64,000 nt of DNA from GWE2-42-39 sp034003625 (lineage in GTDB: Bacteria > Bacteroidota > Bacteroidia > Bacteroidales > Prolixibacteraceae): positions 1 to 64,000 of the forward strand of contig JAVEYG010000011.1 in assembly GCA_034003625.1 (NCBI GenBank). Reading direction: 5' to 3'. The notes under the pieces were generated by a model, which did not search any database, was not told the DNA's origin, and saw nothing but the letters and a program-made list of their open reading frames with translations. Positions within the stretch are counted from its first letter, which is position 1. Each line of letters starts with the position of its first letter. This document shows positions 54,750 to 62,833 of this stretch, piece by piece. The translations under genes and the position numbers were made by a program.

Positions 54750-56633
54750 TTATTTAAATGCCGGATATTCTACCAAACAGGTAATCCGGTGCTGGCACCC
54801 GTTGTTGGTTTGTGTTTTCTCGTCTTTGGTAATCATCAGTTTTCCGTAGCTGCCGTCTTTCAGTTTGAAAGCCAGCACTTCGTTCACCGGGCATTCCTGG
54901 CAATCGATAAATGATTTTCCATCACTTATGTATCCTGACACGGGAGCTGACTTCACATCTTCCATTCGCGATTTACCGGTTTTTGCCCAGTTGCCGCAAA
55001 GGGCCGGATTGGTCGTGCACCAGGGTTCGTTCAGCACATCGGGGTCGGGCGACTGGTGTCCATCCCGAACTTTGCCTGTTTTAAAATCGTAGCCATTGTT
55101 TTGGTTGTCAAGCACAATCTGTTTAACGCCGCCACTTTGCGATGTGCCGCCCGAGGTACTTGCCGTTGTTTTCTGTTGCGGGGGCGCTGCCACCGATGCT
55201 TTTCCGGGCGGGAGCAGCCACACATCGGCATAACATTGAATAGAAAGGTATTTCTCGTGCTGTGCGTTGACATTAAAAACCAGATGAGTGTAAGAACCTC
55301 GTTTACCGGCCAACAAATCCTTCACTATAAAACGGGTGTTCATACCGTGATACGCATCGTGCCAAACGCCCGACGTAGTGCGATAATGAACATGCACAAA
55401 ATCGAGAATGCCCGATTTAATGCGGACTTCAATCACATCGTCATCTTTCAGTTGGTTCAGGTCAACGGTCAAATAGCGGCCCCCGAGGCTTTTCGTGTAA
55501 TTGTCGCCTTTGCCGTCGGCATAACACTCGCCCAGCAATTTTTCTCCGGCTGGCAGCGCTGCTTTTTGCTGCCCACCTACCGAAAATTCTTTTTCAGCTA
55601 ATTTTTGCCCCGAACACCATACTTCTGCACGGTAATCGCCCAACGGCCAGGCATTACCGGCATTGTCGATAAACGAATGCACGCGGTTCCGTCCGTTGGC
55701 TGTCGGCAAATAATCATCCTCAACCACTAAGCAATTGTGGGTTTTACTGAACCATTTCACCTGAAAATTCTGCCCGTTCGTATTTCCCTGGTAATCAAAA
55801 ACCAAATGGATTTGTTTTTCCGAAACCGGAAAATTTGTCCCGCCGTCAATTATATCAAGGCTGTTATTCACTCCGCCCCCCATTTGTAACGAAGCAACTT
55901 TCACTCCTCCCCCGCCTGTTGATGAAGCCGGGCGATTTGTAGAAATCGATGTTTGGTTGGACCAACCGGGTTGGTTCCCGGTACTTGAATTTCCCCCTGC
56001 TGACGGGTTAGTTGCCGGCTGGTTGCTGCCTGAAGATGAATAACCGGAAGCGCCTGTCCCGGAAGAAGCCGGAGCAGAAACAAGCGGGTAATTATTTTGC
56101 CGGGGATGACCGTTAATCAGCGTGAACGATCCCAGGATATTCGACATTTCAACGGTTTTCTGATCGACCTGGTTTTCAGCAACAATGGCCCAAACCACGT
56201 AAGCCATGCCCTGTCGTACAATATAATAATTGGCCAACACGGTACGTACATTGTTGTACACCCACGAATATCCGGACCACCGGGCAGGAAGGCCATTTAA
56301 ATCCGTCAATTCATCATTGATCCGGACAGCCCCCTGAATGATATTTTGTTCGAAGATGGACTGAAGTTGTGTGTCGGAAATCTGCTGGCTTAAAGGAATT
56401 GCCCGTACCCGCACCACTAAGTTTTCATCGGGGCTGACGAAAACATGGATTTTGTCAGAACCGTCCACCAATTGATTGGTCTTGTAATGAACAGGAATAT
56501 TTATTTTGAAATTCATCTGCCGGTCTTCTACCCAGCGCGTTTGTGCCTGTATGGTTTGAATACCAAAAGCGGCCAACAAAATGAAAATCAAAAAGAATGA
56601 ATTGCCCGCTATTGCTTTTCTGTCTGCTTCCAT
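54750..56633 (-). CDS. Exported multi-module protein of the LytTR locus
   Basis: 627 residues with signal peptide (FFLIFILLAAFGIQTIQAQ). The first module (about residues 33-175, RWVEDRQMNFKINIPVHYKT) is shared with the 464-residue paralogue at 57105. A Ser/Gly/Asn/Pro-rich linker (about 180-250) leads to a module ending WPLGDYRAEVW, which is also in that paralogue. A third module (about 360-480) begins GECYADGKGDNYTKSLGG and contains HVHYRTTSGVWHDAYHG. The tail (about 525-627) has several cysteines (CTTNPALCGNW, CQECPVNE) and may be disulfide-bonded. No enzyme motif was recognised. It starts one base before the end of the gene upstream. Confidence 0.7.
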   Translation of the reverse strand: MEADRKAIAGNSFFLIFILLAAFGIQTIQAQTRWVEDRQMNFKINIPVHYKTNQLVDGSDKIHVFVSPDENLVVRVRAIPLSQQISDTQLQSIFEQNIIQGAVRINDELTDLNGLPARWSGYSWVYNNVRTVLANYYIVRQGMAYVVWAIVAENQVDQKTVEMSNILGSFTLINGHPRQNNYPLVSAPASSGTGASGYSSSGSNQPATNPSAGGNSSTGNQPGWSNQTSISTNRPASSTGGGGVKVASLQMGGGVNNSLDIIDGGTNFPVSEKQIHLVFDYQGNTNGQNFQVKWFSKTHNCLVVEDDYLPTANGRNRVHSFIDNAGNAWPLGDYRAEVWCSGQKLAEKEFSVGGQQKAALPAGEKLLGECYADGKGDNYTKSLGGRYLTVDLNQLKDDDVIEVRIKSGILDFVHVHYRTTSGVWHDAYHGMNTRFIVKDLLAGKRGSYTHLVFNVNAQHEKYLSIQCYADVWLLPPGKASVAAPPQQKTTASTSGGTSQSGGVKQIVLDNQNNGYDFKTGKVRDGHQSPDPDVLNEPWCTTNPALCGNWAKTGKSRMEDVKSAPVSGYISDGKSFIDCQECPVNEVLAFKLKDGSYGKLMITKDEKTQTNNGCQHRITCLVEYPAFK

Positions 56634-56634
56634 G

Positions 56635-57081
56635 TTATTCGATTGAAAATTGTTTTACTACAGGTGTTGCATTGTCTGTCTGCACCTGGATAACCACTTC
56701 GTAAACCCCTTTCGGCCACCCCTTGTTGGGGCGCGAAAGACTGGAGTGTAACTCAAGGTTCCCCATTTTGTCGCCCGTATCCAGGACTACATTATCAATC
56801 TCGATTTTGGTATCGCCGTAATACATCCAGCTGAATTTCACCTTGGTTTCGGCAACAGAATATTTCAGTAGGCAACTGGCAAAAATCTCAGTTGCCGATG
56901 CCGGAACAACAGGAAAGTCCTGATCACATAAATTTCCATTCAGCGAAGCACAAACTTTTACGTCGCTGATTTTTGCAGTAGAAACATTGCACTGGCAACC
57001 ACCGTCGCCCATACTGCCCCCTAAAATGAAGAAGATGGCAATGATCAGGATGACTGAAATGATAATTGGTTTTTTCATCAT
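56635..57081 (-). CDS. Small exported beta-rich protein, paralogue 1
   Basis: 148 residues: hydrophobic N-terminus (IIISVILIIAIFFILGGSMG, signal or anchor) followed by GGCQCNVSTAKISDVKVC. The rest is beta-rich with FSWMYYGDTKIEID and, near the end, GWPKGVYEVVIQV. It is about 60-70% identical by eye to the protein at 61848. The C-terminal pattern WPxGxYxVxV is also found in the 464- and 627-residue neighbours. Function unknown. It may be secreted or anchored in the inner membrane. Confidence 0.72.
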   Translation of the reverse strand: MMKKPIIISVILIIAIFFILGGSMGDGGCQCNVSTAKISDVKVCASLNGNLCDQDFPVVPASATEIFASCLLKYSVAETKVKFSWMYYGDTKIEIDNVVLDTGDKMGNLELHSSLSRPNKGWPKGVYEVVIQVQTDNATPVVKQFSIE

Positions 57082-57104
57082 ATTGATTTTAAAGTTGATT
57101 CAGC

Positions 57105-58499
57105 TTAAAACGGGCAATCCGCTTTTTTGAAACTGTTTATTATTGTATTTGAAAACACGATCGCCCTTTCTTCGTTTGAAACATTACCGGCAAATCCCAG
57201 AAGATAAAATACGTTATTGTTCTCAGTAGAAAGATAAACAAAAATGGAATTGCCGTATTTATACAGGTACTGATAAACCGGGAGCCCGTTCACGTCCATC
57301 GAACTACTTCCGATAATTTCTGCACCTTTGTTTTTTATCTCATCCAGATGTTCACTCATGAAAGTATCGAAACCGGTTTGTTTAATGATTACCTGCTGTA
57401 CCATGTTCAGGCCGCTGCCGTCGCCCCATATCGACTGCCCGGGTTTTGAACCGGTAACCTGGTAGCCGGAGGGCGCGAGATGCTCAATACAGGCATCATC
57501 GGAGACCAGTTCAAAATAACCGTCCGGAACAGAAGAAACAATGTCCGATGTATTCGAGAAATCTGAATATCCTGTACTGGCAACATCGAACCATGCCTGA
57601 TCCTGCATTTGATCGTTAAGCCAAACTTCAGCCCGGTACCGGCCTTCGGGCCATAAATTCCCCGGGTTGTTGAGGGAAGCATAGCCACGGCCCGATGGCG
57701 CATCAGCCGGGAAATAGGGAGAATCTCCAAGCGAAGCGTTCGTGGTTTCATTGAACCATTTCACGATAAATGTTTTCCCTTTGGCATTGCCTGAATAACC
57801 AAAAACAAGATGCACCTTTTCGGTCAAGGGGTCAATCGTACTTTGCGGATTTGGAATTTGGGCATCGGCAGTAGCTTCCGTGCCAATCGACAGATCGGTA
57901 ATCCGGATATTTACAGGAATATCTGCTGTTGTCTGTGAATTGCTGATTTCGCCTAAACTGCCCAGCCCCCCGGTCTGAGTTGAAGTGGATGTTTGTGCAT
58001 TGTCGGCAAGTACGGTAAACGAATTGGTAATGGCATCCGACTCGGCGCTCCGTTTGCCCAGGAGATTTTCAGGAACCATCGTCCACACAACATACGCGAT
58101 CCCGTTTTCGATCGTATAAAATGCACCGATCACCACATTGATGTTATTGTATTTCCATTTATAAGCAGCCAGTTTGCCGCTCAACCCGTTTAGCGTGTGG
58201 GCCTGGTTCACCAACTGTTGTGCGCCTTTAATAATATTCTGGGAAAACGCCTGTACAATCAGATCGACCGTTGCATTGGCCGGGACGGGGATCGACCGTA
58301 CGCGCACAGCCACATTCTGGTCGGGACTGACAAAAGCGTGAATTTTATCGCTTCCGTCCCAAAACTGGTTCGTTTGGTAGTTAGCCGGAATGGAAATTTT
58401 AAATTTCATTTGGGAATCTTCAACCCACCGGCTCTGTGCTTTTGCTGAAAAAACCGTGAACAGGATCACAAACAGCAACAATGCAGAATATTTCTTCAT
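57105..58499 (-). CDS. Exported multi-module protein, paralogue of the 627-residue product
   Basis: 464 residues, signal peptide (LLLFVILFTVFSAKAQ), then the module RWVEDSQMKFKISIPANYQT and VSPDQNVAVRVRSIPVP, shared with the protein at 54750. A second module has KVHLVFGYSGNAKGK and ends WPEGRYRAEVWLND. The C-terminal part (from VPDGYFELVSDDACIEHLAP, then GNSIFVYLSTENNNVFYLLG) resembles a repeat of the first module. Predicted outside the cytoplasm. No catalytic motif seen. The gene directly upstream encodes a LytTR protein 24 bases away, so co-transcription is likely. Confidence 0.72.
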   Translation of the reverse strand: MKKYSALLLFVILFTVFSAKAQSRWVEDSQMKFKISIPANYQTNQFWDGSDKIHAFVSPDQNVAVRVRSIPVPANATVDLIVQAFSQNIIKGAQQLVNQAHTLNGLSGKLAAYKWKYNNINVVIGAFYTIENGIAYVVWTMVPENLLGKRSAESDAITNSFTVLADNAQTSTSTQTGGLGSLGEISNSQTTADIPVNIRITDLSIGTEATADAQIPNPQSTIDPLTEKVHLVFGYSGNAKGKTFIVKWFNETTNASLGDSPYFPADAPSGRGYASLNNPGNLWPEGRYRAEVWLNDQMQDQAWFDVASTGYSDFSNTSDIVSSVPDGYFELVSDDACIEHLAPSGYQVTGSKPGQSIWGDGSGLNMVQQVIIKQTGFDTFMSEHLDEIKNKGAEIIGSSSMDVNGLPVYQYLYKYGNSIFVYLSTENNNVFYLLGFAGNVSNEERAIVFSNTIINSFKKADCPF

Positions 58500-58522
58500 G
58501 ATTTTTGGTTTTGTTTTTCAAG

Positions 58523-58882
58523 TTAAGAATTTTCCATCTTTTTAAACCCTTCAAAGATCATTTTCTTAAAAGTGCCAGTTACAGGAACCCTGTGCCCCCC
58601 CGCCATTTCAATATAGCCGGAAGCCGGATCGGGGATGTGTTCCAGGTATTTCAGGTTGATGACAAACGCCTTGCCTATTCGGACAAAAGAGCTGTTTTCG
58701 AGCAATTCAGAAAGCTCATGAATACCGAAATGAACGGTAAGAGAGGAGTTGTCGGCCATACAAAAAACCAGCTCTTCCCCGCGTTGTTCGCAAAAGATTA
58801 TTTGCCCTGAATCGATAAAATTAATGGACGGGCCCGAGTCAATAATCAGTTTTCCTTTTTCAGCAATAAATTTTGAAACCAT
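58523..58882 (-). CDS. Stand-alone LytTR DNA-binding protein
   Basis: 119 residues, a single LytTR domain with no receiver domain: IIFCEQRGEELVFCMADNSS at the start, then FVRIGKAFVINLKYLEHIPD and VPVTGTFKKMIFEGFKKME. LytTR domains bind DNA with a beta-rich fold; receiver-less forms usually regulate by dose or by partner proteins. It heads the operon for the exported proteins at 51980-58499, so it may control it. It is separate from the response regulator gene at 59000. Confidence 0.88.
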   Translation of the reverse strand: MVSKFIAEKGKLIIDSGPSINFIDSGQIIFCEQRGEELVFCMADNSSLTVHFGIHELSELLENSSFVRIGKAFVINLKYLEHIPDPASGYIEMAGGHRVPVTGTFKKMIFEGFKKMENS

Positions 58883-58999
58883 TTCCTGATTGATTGTATG
58901 AACGCAAAATAAAAGTACAATAACTTTTAGTCGCCCCCACAGGGAAAAAACATACGACCGGGAAGAATGAACAAACGGGGCAGACGGACAGAAATTCGT

Positions 59000-59749
59000 T
59001 TACATTTTTTCAAACAGGTGGAGCAATTCGTCTTTCTTGCGCTTGGCAACCGGGACCTGTGAACCATCGGCAAGGACCAGGTAGCCGCCATCGGTTTTAT
59101 CGAAACGGTTGATATAATTTACATTGATAAGATGCGATTGATGTACCCTGAAAAACCCAAATCCACAGAGCAATGTTTCGTATTCCTTCAGTGTTTTTGA
59201 AACCACTAATTTCTTCGCCCCTGCAATATGAAATTCAGTATAATTATGAAACGATTCGCAGCGGATAATAGTCGATACTTTCACAATATGGATGCTTTCC
59301 TGGGTTTTCAGGACAATCTTCTTTTCGTCGGGAGAATTGCTGTTCAGGTTGTCCAGAAAGGCAGCGATCTTTTTCGCAAGATTTTTATTGGCAATGCTCT
59401 CGCGGGCCTTCTCAATGGTTTCAACCAATTCGTCGATATTGAACGGCTTCAGGATGTAATCGAGGGCGCTGCATTTGAACGCCTTTACGGCATACTCATC
59501 GTAAGCGGTAACAAATATCACCGAAAAATCGACTTTGCTGAAAGCTTTCAACACATCGAACCCGTTGCCATCCGGAAGGTTGATGTCGAGCAGCGCCAAG
59601 TCTGGTTTCAATTCTTTTATTTTTGAAACTGCACCGGCCACATCGCCGGCCTGACCAACAATTTCCAGATCGGGACAAAACGATTGCAGGATATTTACCA
59701 GCATCGCCCGGACATGTTCTTCGTCGTCAACAATCAGTACTTTCAGCAT
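59000..59749 (-). CDS. LytTR-type response regulator
   Basis: 249 residues; start taken at MLKVLIVDDEEHVRAML because the receiver begins there. Receiver domain has D8/D9 and phospho-acceptor D55 (LALLDINLPDG), with the LKPF Lys near residue 107. The C-terminal LytTR domain is complete (IHIVKVSTIIRCESFHNYTE, then FFRVHQSHLINVNYINRF and VPVAKRKKDELLHLF). The kinase gene lies 89 bases upstream on the same strand. A likely target is the exported-protein operon next door, by position only. Confidence 0.94.
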   Translation of the reverse strand: MLKVLIVDDEEHVRAMLVNILQSFCPDLEIVGQAGDVAGAVSKIKELKPDLALLDINLPDGNGFDVLKAFSKVDFSVIFVTAYDEYAVKAFKCSALDYILKPFNIDELVETIEKARESIANKNLAKKIAAFLDNLNSNSPDEKKIVLKTQESIHIVKVSTIIRCESFHNYTEFHIAGAKKLVVSKTLKEYETLLCGFGFFRVHQSHLINVNYINRFDKTDGGYLVLADGSQVPVAKRKKDELLHLFEKM

Positions 59750-59838
59750 CCGTTTATTCAAATTCCAGTTTTCAAAAACAGTTTTCAGTATTCCGTCGCC
59801 GTTCACAGGACAAAACGACCAACCCCAATAGCCAGCTA

Positions 59839-61752
59839 TTAAAACTCTTGTCTCACCGGAATGGAAAACCGGACAATGGTCCCCCGTCCTGCCCCTGCTT
59901 CCGATTTATCAATGATTTCGAAAGATAATTTATTTTTTTGTTTCCGGTTCAACAGCGCCAGACGATCTTTTGTTATCCCAATCGCCATGGACTTGTGGCT
60001 GCCGTTATTCTGGCTTCCATCGCTGTATATGCCCATACCGTTATCTTCAACTTCAAACAAAATAGTTTCTCCTTTCAACCGGTAATGCACGTCAATTTTC
60101 CCTTTTCCTGAAAGATTTTTCAAGCCATGTTCAATGGCATTTTCAATAAATGGCTGCCCCAGCATCGGCGGGATTAAAGTATTCGCCGGATCAATTTCTT
60201 CATCAATCGAAATCGAATATTCAAATTTCCCCGGATAGCGAAGGCTTTGTAATTGAAGGTAAAAATCAAGGGTTTTCCGTTCCTTTTCAAAGGGGATCAA
60301 CTCGGTGGCCGAGTTTTCAAGGATTAGGCGCATCAGCGATGCAAACGAAGAAAGATAATTGACCGCATCCTTTTTCGAGTTGTTGAAGATATAGCTCTGA
60401 ATAGCTGTTATCGAGTTAAAAATAAAATGCGGGTTCATCTGTAAGCGGAGCAATTTTTGCTCAATCGACAAGCTCTTCTGTTCCAAAACGGCTTTCCGCC
60501 GGATATGGGACAAATGGATGTGAAGCAAAACGGAAACGGCTATCGCCAGAAGAATATAGATTGACACACTTCGTCTTCTTAGCTTGAGTTGCTGGTTTTC
60601 GTTTTTTTGCTGAAGCGTTTTTATTTCGAGCGCCTTTTTTTCTGTTTCGTATTTGGTTTTCAATTCTTCAATTTGACGGTGGCTTTCAGCATTGAAAATG
60701 GAATCGTTCAGGCTTTTTTCTTTTTCCAGGAACTCGTATGCCCGTTTGTAATCTCCCTGCTTTTTATACGCCGAAGACAAACCCTCCAGATTTTTCAGCA
60801 ATATGTTTTTTGCCCCGATAGTTTCCGACAGGCTGGCCGAGCGGCGATAAAAATTGATAGACTGATCGGCCTGATCCATTTTTTCATACAGTTTTCCGGT
60901 GTTATGAAGCGAAAGGGCAAGCCCTTCCCGGTCGCCAATCTGTTCCCTTATTTCAGCGGATTGGCGAAATAAATCAAGCGCCTTATCATGTTCTCCCCGG
61001 TCGGCATAAATAATCGCCATGTTGCTTTGCATTTTGGCAATGCCAATGTTATGACGGATTTGCTTATTCAGTTCAAGACTTTGTTTGTAGTATTCCAGGG
61101 CTTTGTCGTATTCGTTTTGGTTGCTGTAAATAACCCCGATATTCCCAAGCACGGAAGCATATTCCTCGGTAAGCTTGTTATCCCTGAAATAGGGCATAGC
61201 CCTCAAATAATAATGAAGGGCATCGTCGGGTTTGCCCCATTGCCAGTAGAGCGCGCCCAGGTTGTTCAGGGAATAGCTGATCCCCTTGGGGTCGTTTATT
61301 TTTTCGCGGATAGCCAATGCCTGCCGGTACAATTCAGCGCCTGCCTCAAAATCGGAAAGGGCAATTTTCAGATAACCAATGTCGCTTAACGCTTCCGCAA
61401 TTTTCACTGAATCGCCAACCGACCGGTAATACACCAGCCCTTCTTCCATATTTTGGATGGATTCGTTGAAATTCCCCAGATACCCGTTGGCATATCCTAT
61501 ATTTTTCAACGCTTTGTATTTTTCCGTTTCATCGTTTTGCTGTTTGGCAAGCAGCCAGGCTTGTTTCCCGGCTTCGAGCGATTCGCCAGGATCGGTGTAC
61601 ACCACAGCTTCCGACAGTTGATTGAGTACCCTGACTTTTTCGATTCCTGAAACCGATTGGCTAAGCAGGCGGAGACTGTCAATCTTTTCAGCCCGAACCG
61701 GAAAAAGGATCAGAAAAAATAAAAACAAGCATCCCGTTTTTATCTGCATCAT
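59839..61752 (-). CDS. TPR-containing LytS-type sensor histidine kinase
   Basis: 637 residues with signal peptide (LFLFFLILFPVRAE). About eight TPR repeats fill residues 40-345 outside the membrane (ALKNIGYANGYLGNFNESIQ is the first clear one). A coiled coil (350-390) and one membrane segment (about 396-413) lead to the His kinase domain: LRLQMNPHFIFNSI with phosphorylatable H442, N-box FIENAIEHGL (535-544) and DNGMGI (570-575). This type senses via its periplasmic TPR sensor and phosphorylates a LytTR regulator. The partner follows at 59000. Confidence 0.94.
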   Translation of the reverse strand: MMQIKTGCLFLFFLILFPVRAEKIDSLRLLSQSVSGIEKVRVLNQLSEAVVYTDPGESLEAGKQAWLLAKQQNDETEKYKALKNIGYANGYLGNFNESIQNMEEGLVYYRSVGDSVKIAEALSDIGYLKIALSDFEAGAELYRQALAIREKINDPKGISYSLNNLGALYWQWGKPDDALHYYLRAMPYFRDNKLTEEYASVLGNIGVIYSNQNEYDKALEYYKQSLELNKQIRHNIGIAKMQSNMAIIYADRGEHDKALDLFRQSAEIREQIGDREGLALSLHNTGKLYEKMDQADQSINFYRRSASLSETIGAKNILLKNLEGLSSAYKKQGDYKRAYEFLEKEKSLNDSIFNAESHRQIEELKTKYETEKKALEIKTLQQKNENQQLKLRRRSVSIYILLAIAVSVLLHIHLSHIRRKAVLEQKSLSIEQKLLRLQMNPHFIFNSITAIQSYIFNNSKKDAVNYLSSFASLMRLILENSATELIPFEKERKTLDFYLQLQSLRYPGKFEYSISIDEEIDPANTLIPPMLGQPFIENAIEHGLKNLSGKGKIDVHYRLKGETILFEVEDNGMGIYSDGSQNNGSHKSMAIGITKDRLALLNRKQKNKLSFEIIDKSEAGAGRGTIVRFSIPVRQEF

Positions 61753-61847
61753 ATCTGAAAATTTTCAATCATGTTTCGAATAATTTCTTCCACGCCTTGA
61801 TCCTTGTAATTTGACTTTCTTTTTTGATTAACCTTCCTTTATCAAAA

Positions 61848-62291
61848 TCAATTTATATTAAATTGCTTTACCAATGGCATGGCATTATCTGTCTGCACCT
61901 GAATAATAACTTCGTACACACCTGCCGGCCAGCCATTATCAGGACAGGAAAGGTTGGAATACAATTCGACTGTACTGCCATTGTCCCCTGAATTGAGCAC
62001 CACACTGCCGATTTCCAATTTTGTATCGCCGTAATACATCCAGCTAAATTTCACTTTTGTACCCGAGGGGGCGTATTTCAACAGGCAACTGGCATAAATA
62101 ACCGGCGTGGATACAGGAATATCCAGATGATCCTGATCGCAAAGGTTACCGGTTAAACTGGTACAAACTTTGGCATCCGATAATTTTGCAGTAGACACAT
62201 TGCATTGGCAACCACCTTCGCCCAGATTGCCACCCAGAATGAAAAAAACGGCAGCAATAACAAAAACTGAAATGAGGATTGGTTTTCGCAT
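61848..62291 (-). CDS. Small exported beta-rich protein, paralogue 2
   Basis: 147 residues; start placed at MRKPILISVFVIAAVFFILG (62291) because a longer frame adds an unlikely N-terminus. Sequence is close to the protein at 56635, with GGCQCNVSTAKLSDAKVC, FSWMYYGDTKLEIG and GWPAGVYEVIIQV. It lies on the other side of the sensor-regulator pair from its paralogue. No function is known. The gene is separated from the kinase gene by 95 bases. Confidence 0.75.
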   Translation of the reverse strand: MRKPILISVFVIAAVFFILGGNLGEGGCQCNVSTAKLSDAKVCTSLTGNLCDQDHLDIPVSTPVIYASCLLKYAPSGTKVKFSWMYYGDTKLEIGSVVLNSGDNGSTVELYSNLSCPDNGWPAGVYEVIIQVQTDNAMPLVKQFNIN

Positions 62292-62833
62292 ATATCGAGG
62301 TTTTGGTTTTTTCCTCAAATTACAAAATATAAACGTCATTTGAAACAGCCAAAAACAAAATGGCGTCAGGCTGAAATACATTTTCAGGAATTTTTATCGC
62401 AGCCTGCTCCACAATGGCCAATCCCGTTACAAACAATGTTTCGGTTTTGTCTCCTTCCCGATAAATCTCTTATATTTGACAGAAGAATTGTTCAAAACCT
62501 CATTCAGAACACAAAAACAGTTCAGAAAAAAATCTCCGGCTGTAGCAGCAACCTGTTTTTTGTATTATTTTTAGCTAAACTAATCGTGCTTTTTCGGGAT
62601 AAAAGCCCTGAATCCGGATGCGCGGTTGTATTTTTCAGGGATTAAAATACATATAAGGTTTCAATGAGAGCAGATCATAAAGGATTGTATCCGACAAGGC
62701 ATATTTCAGAAAATACATCCCAAACCCTTGAAAAGCCCGGAAACAGCTATGTGCAGTAACAAATACAAATATATCGGGAACGGGTGTTCCGGAAAAACTT
62801 CCGATACACAGGTCCCTTGTAACTCCCGGAATT
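62292..62833. other. Intergenic stretch with no gene recognised
   Basis: I see no convincing ORF, RNA gene or repeat here. Frames on either strand lack family resemblance or start signals. It separates the divergent paralogue 2 gene and the ABC ATPase gene, and presumably holds both promoters. Confidence 0.5.
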
